Below are positions 52,449 through 60,651 of a stretch of 64,000 nt of DNA, piece by piece. The position numbers and the translations under genes are program-made. Positions within the stretch are counted from its first letter, which is position 1. Each line of letters opens with the position of its first letter. Source of the stretch: Leucobacter sp. UCMA 4100 (GTDB lineage Bacteria; Actinomycetota; Actinomycetes; Actinomycetales; Microbacteriaceae); assembly GCF_027853335.1 (NCBI RefSeq), contig NZ_JAFEUS010000002.1:434001-498000 (forward strand), read 5' to 3'. Below the pieces are notes generated by a model. It was not told the origin of the DNA. It saw only the letters and a list, made by a program, of their open reading frames with translations, and did no database searches.

Positions 52449-53584
52449 TCAGACTTGCTCGTGTGTTGCCCACGAGTAAACTGCCAGCCCTGCCCATTCG
52501 AGCCGGCGTATGATTTACCCTTTTGCAACGTAAACTCACCATCTGCACCAATTTGCAGATAGTGGGATGTTGCCGCATCGTCGGTAAGCTCATGGTCTTC
52601 GTCACCCCATGCGTTCGCTTGAGCAGTGACGGTGTTCGTCTGCAGCTCATGGTTATTCACTGCGTCAGTGAACCGTTCGGCAGGAAAGCGAACGGTAACA
52701 AACATTTCCTGACCAAATGTGGTTGCGTCACAGAGCAAAACTCCGTCGATCATTTTCACTGAATCGCCGAGATTCCACGTCACCGTGTTGGTCGATTCAT
52801 CGTATTCTCCGCCGAGATTAGCTGAAACGAAATCAACACCCTCAGGCAGGTGATCGGTAACGACGAGGTTCTGCATCGCCCAGATACCGTCCTCGCCACA
52901 CATGTTCGAATAATGGCCAAATTGTCCAGTCGAACTCCATTGGCGAGCATATCCTGCTCGAACCTTGTAAGTGACCTCATTCCCGACATAGGGATCTTCT
53001 GTTTCTACACCGCCTTCTCGCTGCTTGGAGACCTTCAACTCGGCGTCAGAAAGAATCGTGACCGGCTGCGACACCGCATGACTGTTCCCAAGGTTTGATG
53101 AGCTAATCGAAATCTCGGGAGTGACCGTTGTCCCATCGGGGGTACTGTAGTTTGAGGTTTTGAGCTCAAACCAAACTGTCTGAGTTCCACCAGTCGTAAG
53201 GTTGGCCGGCAGGTTCCAAACAATCACCCGGCTTGAACCAGTGCCTTCAACATGGCCAGGATAGCTATCACCGACGGCACCGCTAATCGCCCCTACCCCG
53301 AGCTCGAAATTACCCGGCATCCCCTGCGGAACGGGAACTTCGATTCGGCCGTTGCTACAGGTCGCAGTATTTTGATCACCGCATTCCCAGTTCGCCGTGA
53401 AAAGAATCGTTTCGCCCGAAAGTACCGAGGCCTCGGGCTCAAGAAAGACCACAGACACACCGTTCGCAGCCGAAGTAGCTGGCACCCCTACCCCGAGTAC
53501 GAGCAGAACCGTAGCGAGCAGCATACCGACGATACGAGCGATTCGCCCTTTGAAGGTCTGTGACCTGTGTTGCACCGTCTTCAC
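52376..53584 (-). pseudogene. N-terminal part of the large ancillary/tip pilin (frame broken near 52.4 kb)
   Basis: 402 residues as read. A signal peptide (hydrophobic MLLATVLLVLGVGVPATSA) is followed by secreted beta-rich modules such as FTANWECGDQNTATCSNGRI and NEVTYKVRAGY. After SKSDAVRG the frame gives 18 unrelated residues and stops at 52376-52378, while the other frame continues convincingly. It lacks a C-terminal anchor, so alone it would be released. Candidate slip sites are the G4 run 52437-52440 or the T4 run 52420-52423 (minus strand). A sequencing error, true mutation or phase variation are all possible. Confidence 0.8.
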
Positions 53585-53755
53585 GGCTTCCCCCTATTTT
53601 GACGGTCGCCGTGCAGAAACCCTACGCTCAGGTGAAGCACCCTGAGTGAAGAGTTTCAGCGATCACACGTTGACCGTTTTCCAATCCCTAATGCTGATTT
53701 TGCACCCGTCGGGGGAAAAAGAAAAGCCAAAAACCGATATTTCTTAATTTTCGGC
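53585..53755. other. Intergenic region between tip pilin and secreted anchored protein
   Basis: 171 nt. Near 53710-53750, a weak CCGA/TCGG stem followed by TTTTT on the minus strand could terminate the upstream gene. CTCAGGTG (53627-53634) and CACCCTGAG (53638-53646) form an imperfect hairpin in the presumed leader of the pilin gene. No gene seen. Confidence 0.4.
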
Positions 53756-55012
53756 TCAATTATTTACTTTTGAAAAAAGGTCCTCGCGCTTTGGATGGGG
53801 CCCGCTCGCAGATTCAGAGGGATAACGCTGTTGTAACCGTTTACGGCGCTGAAGCGCGAAAGATCCGCCAATCACAGCTGATCCGCTTACAAGCGCCAAA
53901 ACTCCGAGCGTCAGAAGCTGTGGTGAGCCGTTTGAGCCGGTTGCGCTCAACCGAGTGTCCAACGGTGGCTTATTCGCCACTGGCACTTTCGTCCCGGGAT
54001 TAGGTGTGACACCAGGGTTCTCCGATGGGTCAGGATCAGGGTCAGGTTTCGGTTCAGGCTCTGCCCCGGGCCCTGGTGGGAGACATTGAACATCATCGTC
54101 AATCGAGATGGTGACGTTTTGCCTTGCTTCTTCCATAAAGACGGTCGAAAGGCTGACTTCGTACTCTCCTTGCAACCCATACGAGAGGGCGGCAGAGATC
54201 CTATACTCACCAGCCTCAAGCGTGGAAAGATCGACAACGATTTCTTCGCCCTCAAACGACCCCGTTGAGTCAAAAGCGAGTTTTTCACTGCTGCTTCCCT
54301 CTTCGAGGCGTTGCACGCTCAACTCCTCAAGGGCGAGCCCCGCATCGAGAGCCAAGCTCGAAACGCCAAAATTTACTGGTTTTTCAATGCGATCGCACCG
54401 ATACGCATAACTCACTGGGCGCTGTTCATCGTGCACCCATCCCGGTAGATCCCAATCAGGAAATTCAATTTCAGAAGCATGAACGTCATCAGTGCTACGC
54501 CCTAGCTCATACACTCGGGCGTTGTTCAACCATGCCTGGCAGGTCTGCCATGCCTGAACATCGATGGTCAATGCAAAAGGGTTGTTCGGGTCATAGTCAT
54601 CAAACGCATCCGGAGTATGCACGCTGATCGGCCAGTACCCTTTGTCGGGGCTCGCGTCGTCTGGTTGCGGCAAGATCGTCTGGAGCACAGTATTTTTGCC
54701 CGCTACAACTGGGTGGTTTTGCCAAGCGATGCCCGCCTCAGTAGAAGCTGACTGCTTCTCACCGTTCTCGTTGGTGACGGTAAATTCGCTACCGCCCAGG
54801 GGATGTGGATCGAGAAAACCCCATTTGCCGTAGAACTGGTAGTTGAAAATCGAGAGTTCACTGGGCCCTTCAGGAACTGTTATGTCAAATGCGACCACGG
54901 TTGTATCGGTACATTCAGGGTCAACAACTCCCACCGCGTTTGCTGCTGTAGCAAACGCCATGACTGTCGAAAGCCCTACAAAGGCCGCCCCTACACAAGC
55001 GCTCTTTTTCAT
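53756..55012 (-). CDS. Secreted, membrane-anchored surface protein of unknown function
   Basis: 418 residues. A signal peptide (VGLSTVMAFATAANA) is followed by an extracellular region of about 300 residues with few Cys. A Pro/Glu/Asp-rich spacer (PEPKPDPDPDPSENPG) leads to LSATG, a hydrophobic segment and RRKR. LSATG resembles an LAxTG-type sortase signal, but the tail after RRKR is about 30 residues, longer than a classic sorting signal, so it may simply be membrane-anchored. It is first in the pilus locus. Its A/T content is visibly higher than that of neighbouring housekeeping genes. Confidence 0.8.
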   Translation of the reverse strand: MKKSACVGAAFVGLSTVMAFATAANAVGVVDPECTDTTVVAFDITVPEGPSELSIFNYQFYGKWGFLDPHPLGGSEFTVTNENGEKQSASTEAGIAWQNHPVVAGKNTVLQTILPQPDDASPDKGYWPISVHTPDAFDDYDPNNPFALTIDVQAWQTCQAWLNNARVYELGRSTDDVHASEIEFPDWDLPGWVHDEQRPVSYAYRCDRIEKPVNFGVSSLALDAGLALEELSVQRLEEGSSSEKLAFDSTGSFEGEEIVVDLSTLEAGEYRISAALSYGLQGEYEVSLSTVFMEEARQNVTISIDDDVQCLPPGPGAEPEPKPDPDPDPSENPGVTPNPGTKVPVANKPPLDTRLSATGSNGSPQLLTLGVLALVSGSAVIGGSFALQRRKRLQQRYPSESASGPHPKREDLFSKVNN

Positions 55013-55087
55013 GCCCCACCACAGTTTCTTTCTTCAGCAGTCGTCGCCGAGCATGGCGAAACCGACTGCTGGAAGAAAATTGGCTTT

Positions 55088-55115
55088 AGTATACATCTCC
55101 TGTCGTTCGGGCAAA
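55088..55115 (-). promoter_or_regulatory. Candidate promoter of the surface-protein locus
   Basis: On the minus strand, TTTGCC (55110-55115) and TATACT (55088-55093) with a 16-nt spacer, about 75 nt before the ATG of the 418-residue protein. The -10 is strong, the -35 weak. Confidence 0.4.
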
Positions 55116-55197
55116 AGGAGTGCTGTTTAACCAGGCCGGTTGCTTCGGCGGGGGCGCGATACTGTCTACATTCAACTGCCCTGTTGAAAACAAGTAA

Positions 55198-55237
55198 GCC
55201 CCTCAACCCGCCGGTGTTAAAACGAAAGTTGAGGGGC
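55198..55237 (-). terminator. Hairpin after tRNA-Pro
   Basis: Perfect 10-bp stem GCCCCTCAAC / GTTGAGGGGC with a 20-nt loop, 4 nt past the tRNA 3' end on the minus strand, followed by TTACTTG. Probable tRNA terminator. Confidence 0.75.
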
Positions 55238-55240
55238 TAA

Positions 55241-55317
55241 TGGTCGGGATGACAGGATTTGAACCTGCGACCCCGTCGTCCCGAACGACGTGCGCTACCA
55301 AACTGCGCCACATCCCG
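55241..55317 (-). tRNA. tRNA-Pro (anticodon CGG)
   Basis: 77 nt including the encoded CCA end. The acceptor CGGGATG pairs with CATCCCG. The D arm is GCGCAGTTTGGTAGCGC, the anticodon loop is TTCGGGA (anticodon CGG, reads CCG), and the T arm is GCAGGTTCAAATCCTGT. The discriminator base is A. It faces the surface-protein locus; a TAGTAT -10-like box lies upstream at 55340-55345. Confidence 0.95.
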
Positions 55318-55443
55318 ATGGCTCGATGAGCCACGAACCATACTACTCCTGCATCGCCCGAGACAAAAATCAGAGTGCGGTGCGCGCGCCCGATGGCTCG
55401 GTTCGAGAGGGCTACCAGGGGTCGCTGTGGGAGAATGGGACGC

Positions 55444-56214
55444 ATGACGAACCTTGATTTTCGCCTGTTGGCGTTTGACCTTGACGACACGCTCGCCCCC
55501 TCGAAGTCACGGGCGCCCGAGGCGATCGTGCAAGAACTTACGCGGCTGCTCAAGGTCACCCCCATCGCAGTGATTTCGGGAGGGAACTTTGAGCAGTTCT
55601 CGACGCAGCTCATTGATCCGCTGCGGGAGCACCTTGCGAAAGCGGACGCGCTCGACCTGCTCGGCGAACTTCACCTCTTGCCCACCTGCGGCACGCGCTA
55701 CTACCTGCACGACGGAGCTGCGTGGCGGGCGAAGTACGAAGAGAACCTGCCGTTTGCCGATCGCGCGCTCGCGGCGCAGACGCTCGAGGCTGAGGCGAAG
55801 CGTCTCGGGCTCTGGGAGGCCCTCGTGTGGGGCAACATCATCGAAGATCGCGGCTCACAGATCACGTTTTCGGCGCTCGGGCAGCGCGCCCCGGTTGAGG
55901 CGAAAGAGCTGTGGGACCAGTCTGGCGCCAAGAAGAATGCGCTGCGAGAGGCCGTCGCGGCGAAGCTTCCCCACCTTGAAGTTCGAAGCGGCGGATCAAC
56001 GTCAGTCGACATCACGCTCAAGGGCATCGACAAGGCCTACGGCATGCAGAAGCTTTCAGAGCAGACCGGCATCGCGCTGAGCGACATGCTGTTCGTTGGC
56101 GACAGGCTAGACCCTGACGGTAACGATTACCCCGTGAAGCAGCTCGGTGTTCGCTGCCACGAGGTCACCGGCTGGCAGGACACCGCCGCTTTCTTGGCGA
56201 CGCTCGCTGGCTAA
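55444..56214 (+). CDS. HAD-IIB family hydrolase (phosphomannomutase-like fold)
   Basis: 256 residues from ATG 55444; the frame opens upstream across the tRNA promoter region, so this start is preferred. HAD motif I is LAFDLDDTLAPSKSR, motif II is AVISGGNFEQF, and motif IV is MLFVGDRLDPDGNDYPV. A type IIB cap domain lies between. The family includes sugar phosphatases and PMM-like enzymes. The substrate is unknown. It stands alone between tRNA-Pro and mqo. Confidence 0.88.
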   Translation: MTNLDFRLLAFDLDDTLAPSKSRAPEAIVQELTRLLKVTPIAVISGGNFEQFSTQLIDPLREHLAKADALDLLGELHLLPTCGTRYYLHDGAAWRAKYEENLPFADRALAAQTLEAEAKRLGLWEALVWGNIIEDRGSQITFSALGQRAPVEAKELWDQSGAKKNALREAVAAKLPHLEVRSGGSTSVDITLKGIDKAYGMQKLSEQTGIALSDMLFVGDRLDPDGNDYPVKQLGVRCHEVTGWQDTAAFLATLAG

Positions 56215-56230
56215 CCGCGAGTCACCGTAG

Positions 56231-56279
56231 ATACGGCTGAGGCCCCCGCTCCGTGTGGAGTCGGGGGCCTCAGCCGTAT
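56231..56279. terminator. Bidirectional terminator between HAD gene and mqo
   Basis: Perfect 18-bp stem (56231-56248 with 56262-56279; arm begins ATACGGCTGAGGCCCCCG), extended by an inner CTCC/GGAG. Strong hairpin between convergent genes, with only a short T run. Confidence 0.88.
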
Positions 56280-56301
56280 TAGCGAGAGGTTATTACTTCG
56301 C

Positions 56302-57798
56302 TTAGGCCTCGTTGTTCATGAGGCCGAGGGTCTTGGCGGTCGCAGCGAGCGATTGCATCGCGACATCGGCATTTGCGTTGATGTCTTTGCCGTATGAAGG
56401 AATCTGCTTGACGATCTTTGCCTTCCACTCTGATTCAAACTTTTCAGGGAAGCACTTGCTCATGACGTCGAGCATCGCGTACACAGCGGTCGATGCGCCG
56501 GGCGATGCGCCGAGCAGGCCTGCGATGGTGCCCTCGCCACCGGTGACGATCTCGGTGCCGAACTGCAGCACGCCGCCCTTTTTCTTGTCTTTCTTCATGA
56601 CCTGCACGCGCTGGCCGGCTGTGATGAGGCGCCAGTCTTCTGACTTCGCAGCTGGCAGGTACTCGCGCAGTGCCTCGAGGCGCTTGTTGCGGCTCGCCAT
56701 GAGCTCGGTGAGCAGGTACTTCACGAGCGAGAGCTCGCTGAGCCCGACGCGAATCATGGGCCAGATGTTGTGCATGCGAATTGAGCCTGGCAGGTCAAAC
56801 CACGAGCTCTTCTTGAGGAACTTCGGGGTGAAGCCGGCGTAGGGGCCGAACAGCAGTGACTCTTGACCGTCGACGATGCGGGCGTCGAGGTGAGGAACAG
56901 ACATGGGGGGTGCGCCAACCGCGGCTTTACCGTAGACCTTGGCGCGGTGCTGCGAGACGACCTCGGGGTTGTCGCAACGGAAAAACTCGCCGCTGATCGG
57001 GAAACCGCCGAAGCCCTTGATCTCGGGAATCTTTGAGCTCTGCAGCAGCTGCAGTGCGCCGCCGCCGGCACCGACGAAGACGAACTTCGCGTCGATGGTG
57101 CTCGAGATGTCGGTGTTGTGGTCGCGATAGAACACGCGCCAGGTGCCGTCGCTCTGACGCTTGACCTTCTTGACCTGGGTGTTCATGTTGACCCCGACGC
57201 CCTGAGACTCGAGGTTGTTGGTGAGCTGTCGTGTGACCGAACCGAAATCGACGTCAGTGCCGTGAATTGAGCGGGTAGCGGCTACCGCTTCGCCCTTCTT
57301 GCGGCGGTCGATGATGAGGGGTGCCCACTCGGCGATCTTCTCTGGATCGTCGGTGAATTCCATCTCTTTGAAGAGTGGTTCTTGCTTGAGCGTCTCGTAG
57401 CGGCGACGCAGGTAGTCAACGTTCTTTTCGCCCTGAACAAACGTCATGTGCGGCGTTGCGTTGATGAACGACGTTGGTTCGCCGAGTACACCGTCTTCAA
57501 CGAGCGATGCCCACCACTCGCGGCTGAGCTGAAACTGCTCATTGATCGTGACTGCCTTGGCTGATGAGAGCGAGCCGTCTTTGCCCTCGGGCATATAGTT
57601 CAGCTCACAGAGCGCTGAGTGCCCGGTACCCGCGTTGTTCCACGCGTTTGAGCTCTCGGTGGCGAGGCCGCCGAAGCGCTCGAAGAGCGTGATCGACCAG
57701 TCTGGCTGCACCTGTTTGAGCAGGGTTCCGAGCGTGGCGCTCATGATTCCGCCACCAATAAGTACGACATCTACGGTTTTGTTAGTCACGATGTTCAA
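56302..57798 (-). CDS. mqo: Malate:quinone oxidoreductase
   Basis: FAD-dependent peripheral membrane enzyme oxidising malate to oxaloacetate with quinone, an alternative TCA-cycle step common in actinobacteria. It has 498 residues from TTG 57796-57798, set by AAGGAGGAG 5 nt upstream. The upstream 16 in-frame codons are not conserved. The FAD motif is VVLIGGGIMSATLG. Other conserved parts are FERFGGLATESSNAWNNAGTG and C-terminal GEGTIAGLLGASPGASTAVY. Confidence 0.95.
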   Translation of the reverse strand: MNIVTNKTVDVVLIGGGIMSATLGTLLKQVQPDWSITLFERFGGLATESSNAWNNAGTGHSALCELNYMPEGKDGSLSSAKAVTINEQFQLSREWWASLVEDGVLGEPTSFINATPHMTFVQGEKNVDYLRRRYETLKQEPLFKEMEFTDDPEKIAEWAPLIIDRRKKGEAVAATRSIHGTDVDFGSVTRQLTNNLESQGVGVNMNTQVKKVKRQSDGTWRVFYRDHNTDISSTIDAKFVFVGAGGGALQLLQSSKIPEIKGFGGFPISGEFFRCDNPEVVSQHRAKVYGKAAVGAPPMSVPHLDARIVDGQESLLFGPYAGFTPKFLKKSSWFDLPGSIRMHNIWPMIRVGLSELSLVKYLLTELMASRNKRLEALREYLPAAKSEDWRLITAGQRVQVMKKDKKKGGVLQFGTEIVTGGEGTIAGLLGASPGASTAVYAMLDVMSKCFPEKFESEWKAKIVKQIPSYGKDINANADVAMQSLAATAKTLGLMNNEA

Positions 57799-57842
57799 GT
57801 GTACTCCTCCTTGATGATTCGTGTGTAAAGCGGTGCTCAGCG

Positions 57843-59180
57843 TCAACCCACAGACGTTGAGAGTCTTGCGGTATGCTGTGCTGCCTGCCGCAGTGAGCCC
57901 GTCGCGTCATCAATAATGTGCTGATAGCCGAGCCTCGTGGCCTCTGCCCTACGCTGCTGACCGGCCTGAACTGGCCTAATTTCGCCGGCAAGACTGATTT
58001 CGCCGAAGGCAACAACGCCTGGGTGCAGTGCCCGGTCTTTGGCCGACGAGAGAATTGCGAGTGCGATCGCGAGGTCGGTGCCGGGCTCGGCGAGCTTCAC
58101 CCCGCCGACCGTTGAGACGTACACGTCATGGTCTGAGAGCTTCTGCCCACAACGCTTTTCGATGACCGCGAGAATCATTGCGACGCGAGAGGAGTCAACG
58201 CCACTCGTGACTCGGCGAGGGTTCGGCGCCGCCGAGGGCGAGACGAGTGCCTGAACTTCAACGGGCAGTGGCCTACGCCCTTCCATCGCGATGGTCGTGC
58301 ACACCCCGCTCACGCTCTCTCGGTTTCGGCTCAGGAAGAGCCCACTCGGGTCGGGAACCTGCTCGATGCCTTCACCGTGCATCTGGAAGCAGCCGACCTC
58401 GTCGGTTGGGCCGAAGCGATTTTTCAACGTTCGCAAGAAACGCAACGCCGAGTCTCGATCCCCTTCGAAGTGACACACCACGTCAACGAGGTGTTCAAGC
58501 AGCCTCGGCCCGGCAACCATGCCGTCTTTCGTCACGTGGCCCACGAGCACGACAGGAATCTCTCGCTCTTTTGCCACCCGAATGAGCGTGGCCGCGACCT
58601 CACGCACCTGGGCAGGCCCGCCGGCAATGCCCTGCGCGGCCTCGGTTTGCATGGTTTGCACCGAGTCGATGATGACGAGATCAGGATTGACCTCTTCAAT
58701 TTGGCCGAGCACAACGGCAAGGTCGGTTTCAGCGGCGAGAAAGAGGGTCTCTTCAAGCGCACCGGTTCGCTCGGCGCGCATGCGCACCTGCCCCGTCGAC
58801 TCTTCGCCGCTCGAGTACAGCACTCGGTCACCCCGCCTCGCCGCTTCAGCGGCTGCACTCAGCAGTAGCGTCGATTTGCCAACCCCTGGCTCGCCTGAAA
58901 AGAGAATCGCAGCTCCCGGCACGATGCCGCCGCCGAGCACGCGGTCAAGCTCAGAAATGCCGGTCGGCCGGTGCTTAACGGTGTCGCCAGAGAGCTTCGT
59001 AATCGCCACCGCGCTACGGCCTTCTGGGGGCCTCACCGCACGGGTGTTCTTGCCAATACCACCGGCAGGAGCCCCTCGTTCAATGACCGTGCCCCACTGC
59101 TGACACTCGCCGCAGCGCCCCACCCATTTGGGGGCACGCCAGCCACACTCGGTGCATTCGAAGCCGCTTGATTTTGCCAT
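57843..59180 (-). CDS. radA: DNA repair protein RadA
   Basis: RecA-like ATPase aiding recombination-intermediate processing. It has 445 residues from ATG 59178-59180. The N-terminal C4 zinc finger is FECTECGWRAPKWVGRCGEC, Walker A is GEPGVGKST, and the RadA-specific motif is KNRFG. The C-terminal Lon-like domain has YVSTVGGVKLAEPGTDLA. It lies 44 nt before mqo on the same strand and after an SRAP gene. Confidence 0.96.
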   Translation of the reverse strand: MAKSSGFECTECGWRAPKWVGRCGECQQWGTVIERGAPAGGIGKNTRAVRPPEGRSAVAITKLSGDTVKHRPTGISELDRVLGGGIVPGAAILFSGEPGVGKSTLLLSAAAEAARRGDRVLYSSGEESTGQVRMRAERTGALEETLFLAAETDLAVVLGQIEEVNPDLVIIDSVQTMQTEAAQGIAGGPAQVREVAATLIRVAKEREIPVVLVGHVTKDGMVAGPRLLEHLVDVVCHFEGDRDSALRFLRTLKNRFGPTDEVGCFQMHGEGIEQVPDPSGLFLSRNRESVSGVCTTIAMEGRRPLPVEVQALVSPSAAPNPRRVTSGVDSSRVAMILAVIEKRCGQKLSDHDVYVSTVGGVKLAEPGTDLAIALAILSSAKDRALHPGVVAFGEISLAGEIRPVQAGQQRRAEATRLGYQHIIDDATGSLRQAAQHTARLSTSVG

Positions 59181-59245
59181 AGTGCGAGCATACTGGCAGC
59201 CACTGACACGGCGGCTCCGAGGCTGTCGAGCGGCCCGAATGAGCA

Positions 59246-59929
59246 CTACACGGGATCGGTGAGGTGCGGCCCGTCACCCTTCAGCGGGGCAACCTCGTCG
59301 ATGCGCAGTTGCCGGGCAATGCGCCGACCGCCCTCACGAACCATCTCGAGGAGCGGGCCGGCACCCGGGTTGGCGGGGTCGATCCACGCGTCAATGTGGG
59401 CTTCTTCAATGAACACGGGTATGCGGTCGTGCAGCGCGCTCACCGGCCCCTCGGCTTCGTCGGTGAGCACCGCCGCGGTGAGGTGCCATGCTTCGGGGCC
59501 CTCAGCTTCTGGATCACGCCACCACCCGTATAACCCGGCCACGAGCATCGGTTGATGAGGGGCCTGAATATAGTGCGGGATTCGCTTGCCCTGTGATCCG
59601 CTCCACTCATAAAACCCGTTCATGATCACGACGCAACGCCTCGAACGCAGCGGATCTTGCCACGTGGCCTTCGTCGCCGCCGTCTCGGCCCTCGCGTTGA
59701 ACGTCGGGAACGAGGTTTGCAGGGTCGGCGACCAGGGTGGCGTCAACGACCAGCGCGCAAGCTCGACTCGGCGTTGGCCAGGCTGCTTATGGCTCATCAC
59801 GAGAATGGGCAGGTGCTGGGTCGGCGCAAGGTTCCACGATGAGTCGCCGAGCGCGGGCGAAAGCACGGCGCCGGGAAAAGTCTCGGCGAATTGTTGCTCT
59901 GAAATGTCGACAACGCAGCGACCGCACAT
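59246..59929 (-). CDS. SOS response-associated peptidase (SRAP/YedK/HMCES) family protein
   Basis: 227 residues. It begins MCGR; the Cys2 residue exposed after Met removal forms a covalent crosslink to abasic sites in single-stranded DNA in this family. Other signatures are SWNLAPTQHLPIL, FNARAET, GFYEWSGSQG and HDRIPVFIE. It is placed directly upstream of radA, so two DNA-damage-tolerance functions are neighbours, 65 nt apart. No SOS box was recognised. Confidence 0.93.
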   Translation of the reverse strand: MCGRCVVDISEQQFAETFPGAVLSPALGDSSWNLAPTQHLPILVMSHKQPGQRRVELARWSLTPPWSPTLQTSFPTFNARAETAATKATWQDPLRSRRCVVIMNGFYEWSGSQGKRIPHYIQAPHQPMLVAGLYGWWRDPEAEGPEAWHLTAAVLTDEAEGPVSALHDRIPVFIEEAHIDAWIDPANPGAGPLLEMVREGGRRIARQLRIDEVAPLKGDGPHLTDPV

Positions 59930-60024
59930 ATGACGCTACCCCCGCCTGGTTTCTGGCTGCTGCCGAGCGCTCTTCACGGTGACCCCTTCTGTTCTCGGGC
60001 ACCAGTGTCTCACGAGAGTGCCGT

Positions 60025-60651
60025 TTACAGCCAGCCCCGTTGACTGGCCAAGGCAAATGCCTGCGCCCGGTTATCAACGCCGAGTTTTTGAATGATCGAA
60101 GAGAGGTGGTTGCGCACCGTTCCTGCTGAGAGAAAGACCTCTGCGGCGATCGATGGGGCATTGTTGCCTTCACCGGCGAGCCTCAAGATGTGCCGTTCAC
60201 GGTCGCTCAGCGGGTTTGTTGATGCAAAGAGGGTGGTTTCTGCAAGCGCCGGGTCAATGGTTCTCAGGCCCGCACGCACCCGACGAATTGCCTCTGCAAG
60301 CGCTTCGGGCGCAGCGTCTTTCACAATAAAGCCTTTTGCCCCTGCGGCGAGCGCCTCGTTCACGTACCCGGGCCGAGCAAACGTCGTCACTATGAGCACG
60401 GCGACGTGAGGGTACTGCTCAGAGATTCGTTGGGTTGCAGCAATGCCATCATTACCGCCCATCTGAATATCCATCAAGCAAACGTCGGGTGCGTAGGCTT
60501 CTATCTGCCGCAGAGCCTCCGCACCATCGGTCGCATACGCGACAACCTCAAAGTCTTCTTCAAGGTCAAGCAGCGCCCCAAGGGCACCACGAACCAGCGC
60601 CTGGTCGTCTACGATGAGGAGTTTTGTTCGTTGTCGCTCAGCACTCACCAT
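60025..60651 (-). CDS. NarL/LuxR-family response regulator
   Basis: 208 residues. The receiver domain has phospho-acceptor Asp61 in VCLMDIQMGG, switch Thr in LIVTTFARPG and Lys in KGFIVKDA. The C-terminal LuxR HTH reads LSDRERHILRLAGEG then EVFLSAGTVRNHLSSIIQKL. Its start overlaps the histidine-kinase stop. As last gene of an ABC-exporter operon it probably controls that operon, as in DesK/DesR-type systems. Confidence 0.93.
   Translation of the reverse strand: MVSAERQRTKLLIVDDQALVRGALGALLDLEEDFEVVAYATDGAEALRQIEAYAPDVCLMDIQMGGNDGIAATQRISEQYPHVAVLIVTTFARPGYVNEALAAGAKGFIVKDAAPEALAEAIRRVRAGLRTIDPALAETTLFASTNPLSDRERHILRLAGEGNNAPSIAAEVFLSAGTVRNHLSSIIQKLGVDNRAQAFALASQRGWL

Noticed and set aside
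48000-55240. tRNA-Pro as attachment site with a second repeat at the far end of the surface locus
   Set aside because: Read by eye, I found no second copy of the tRNA 3' end and no integrase, so no island boundary can be claimed.
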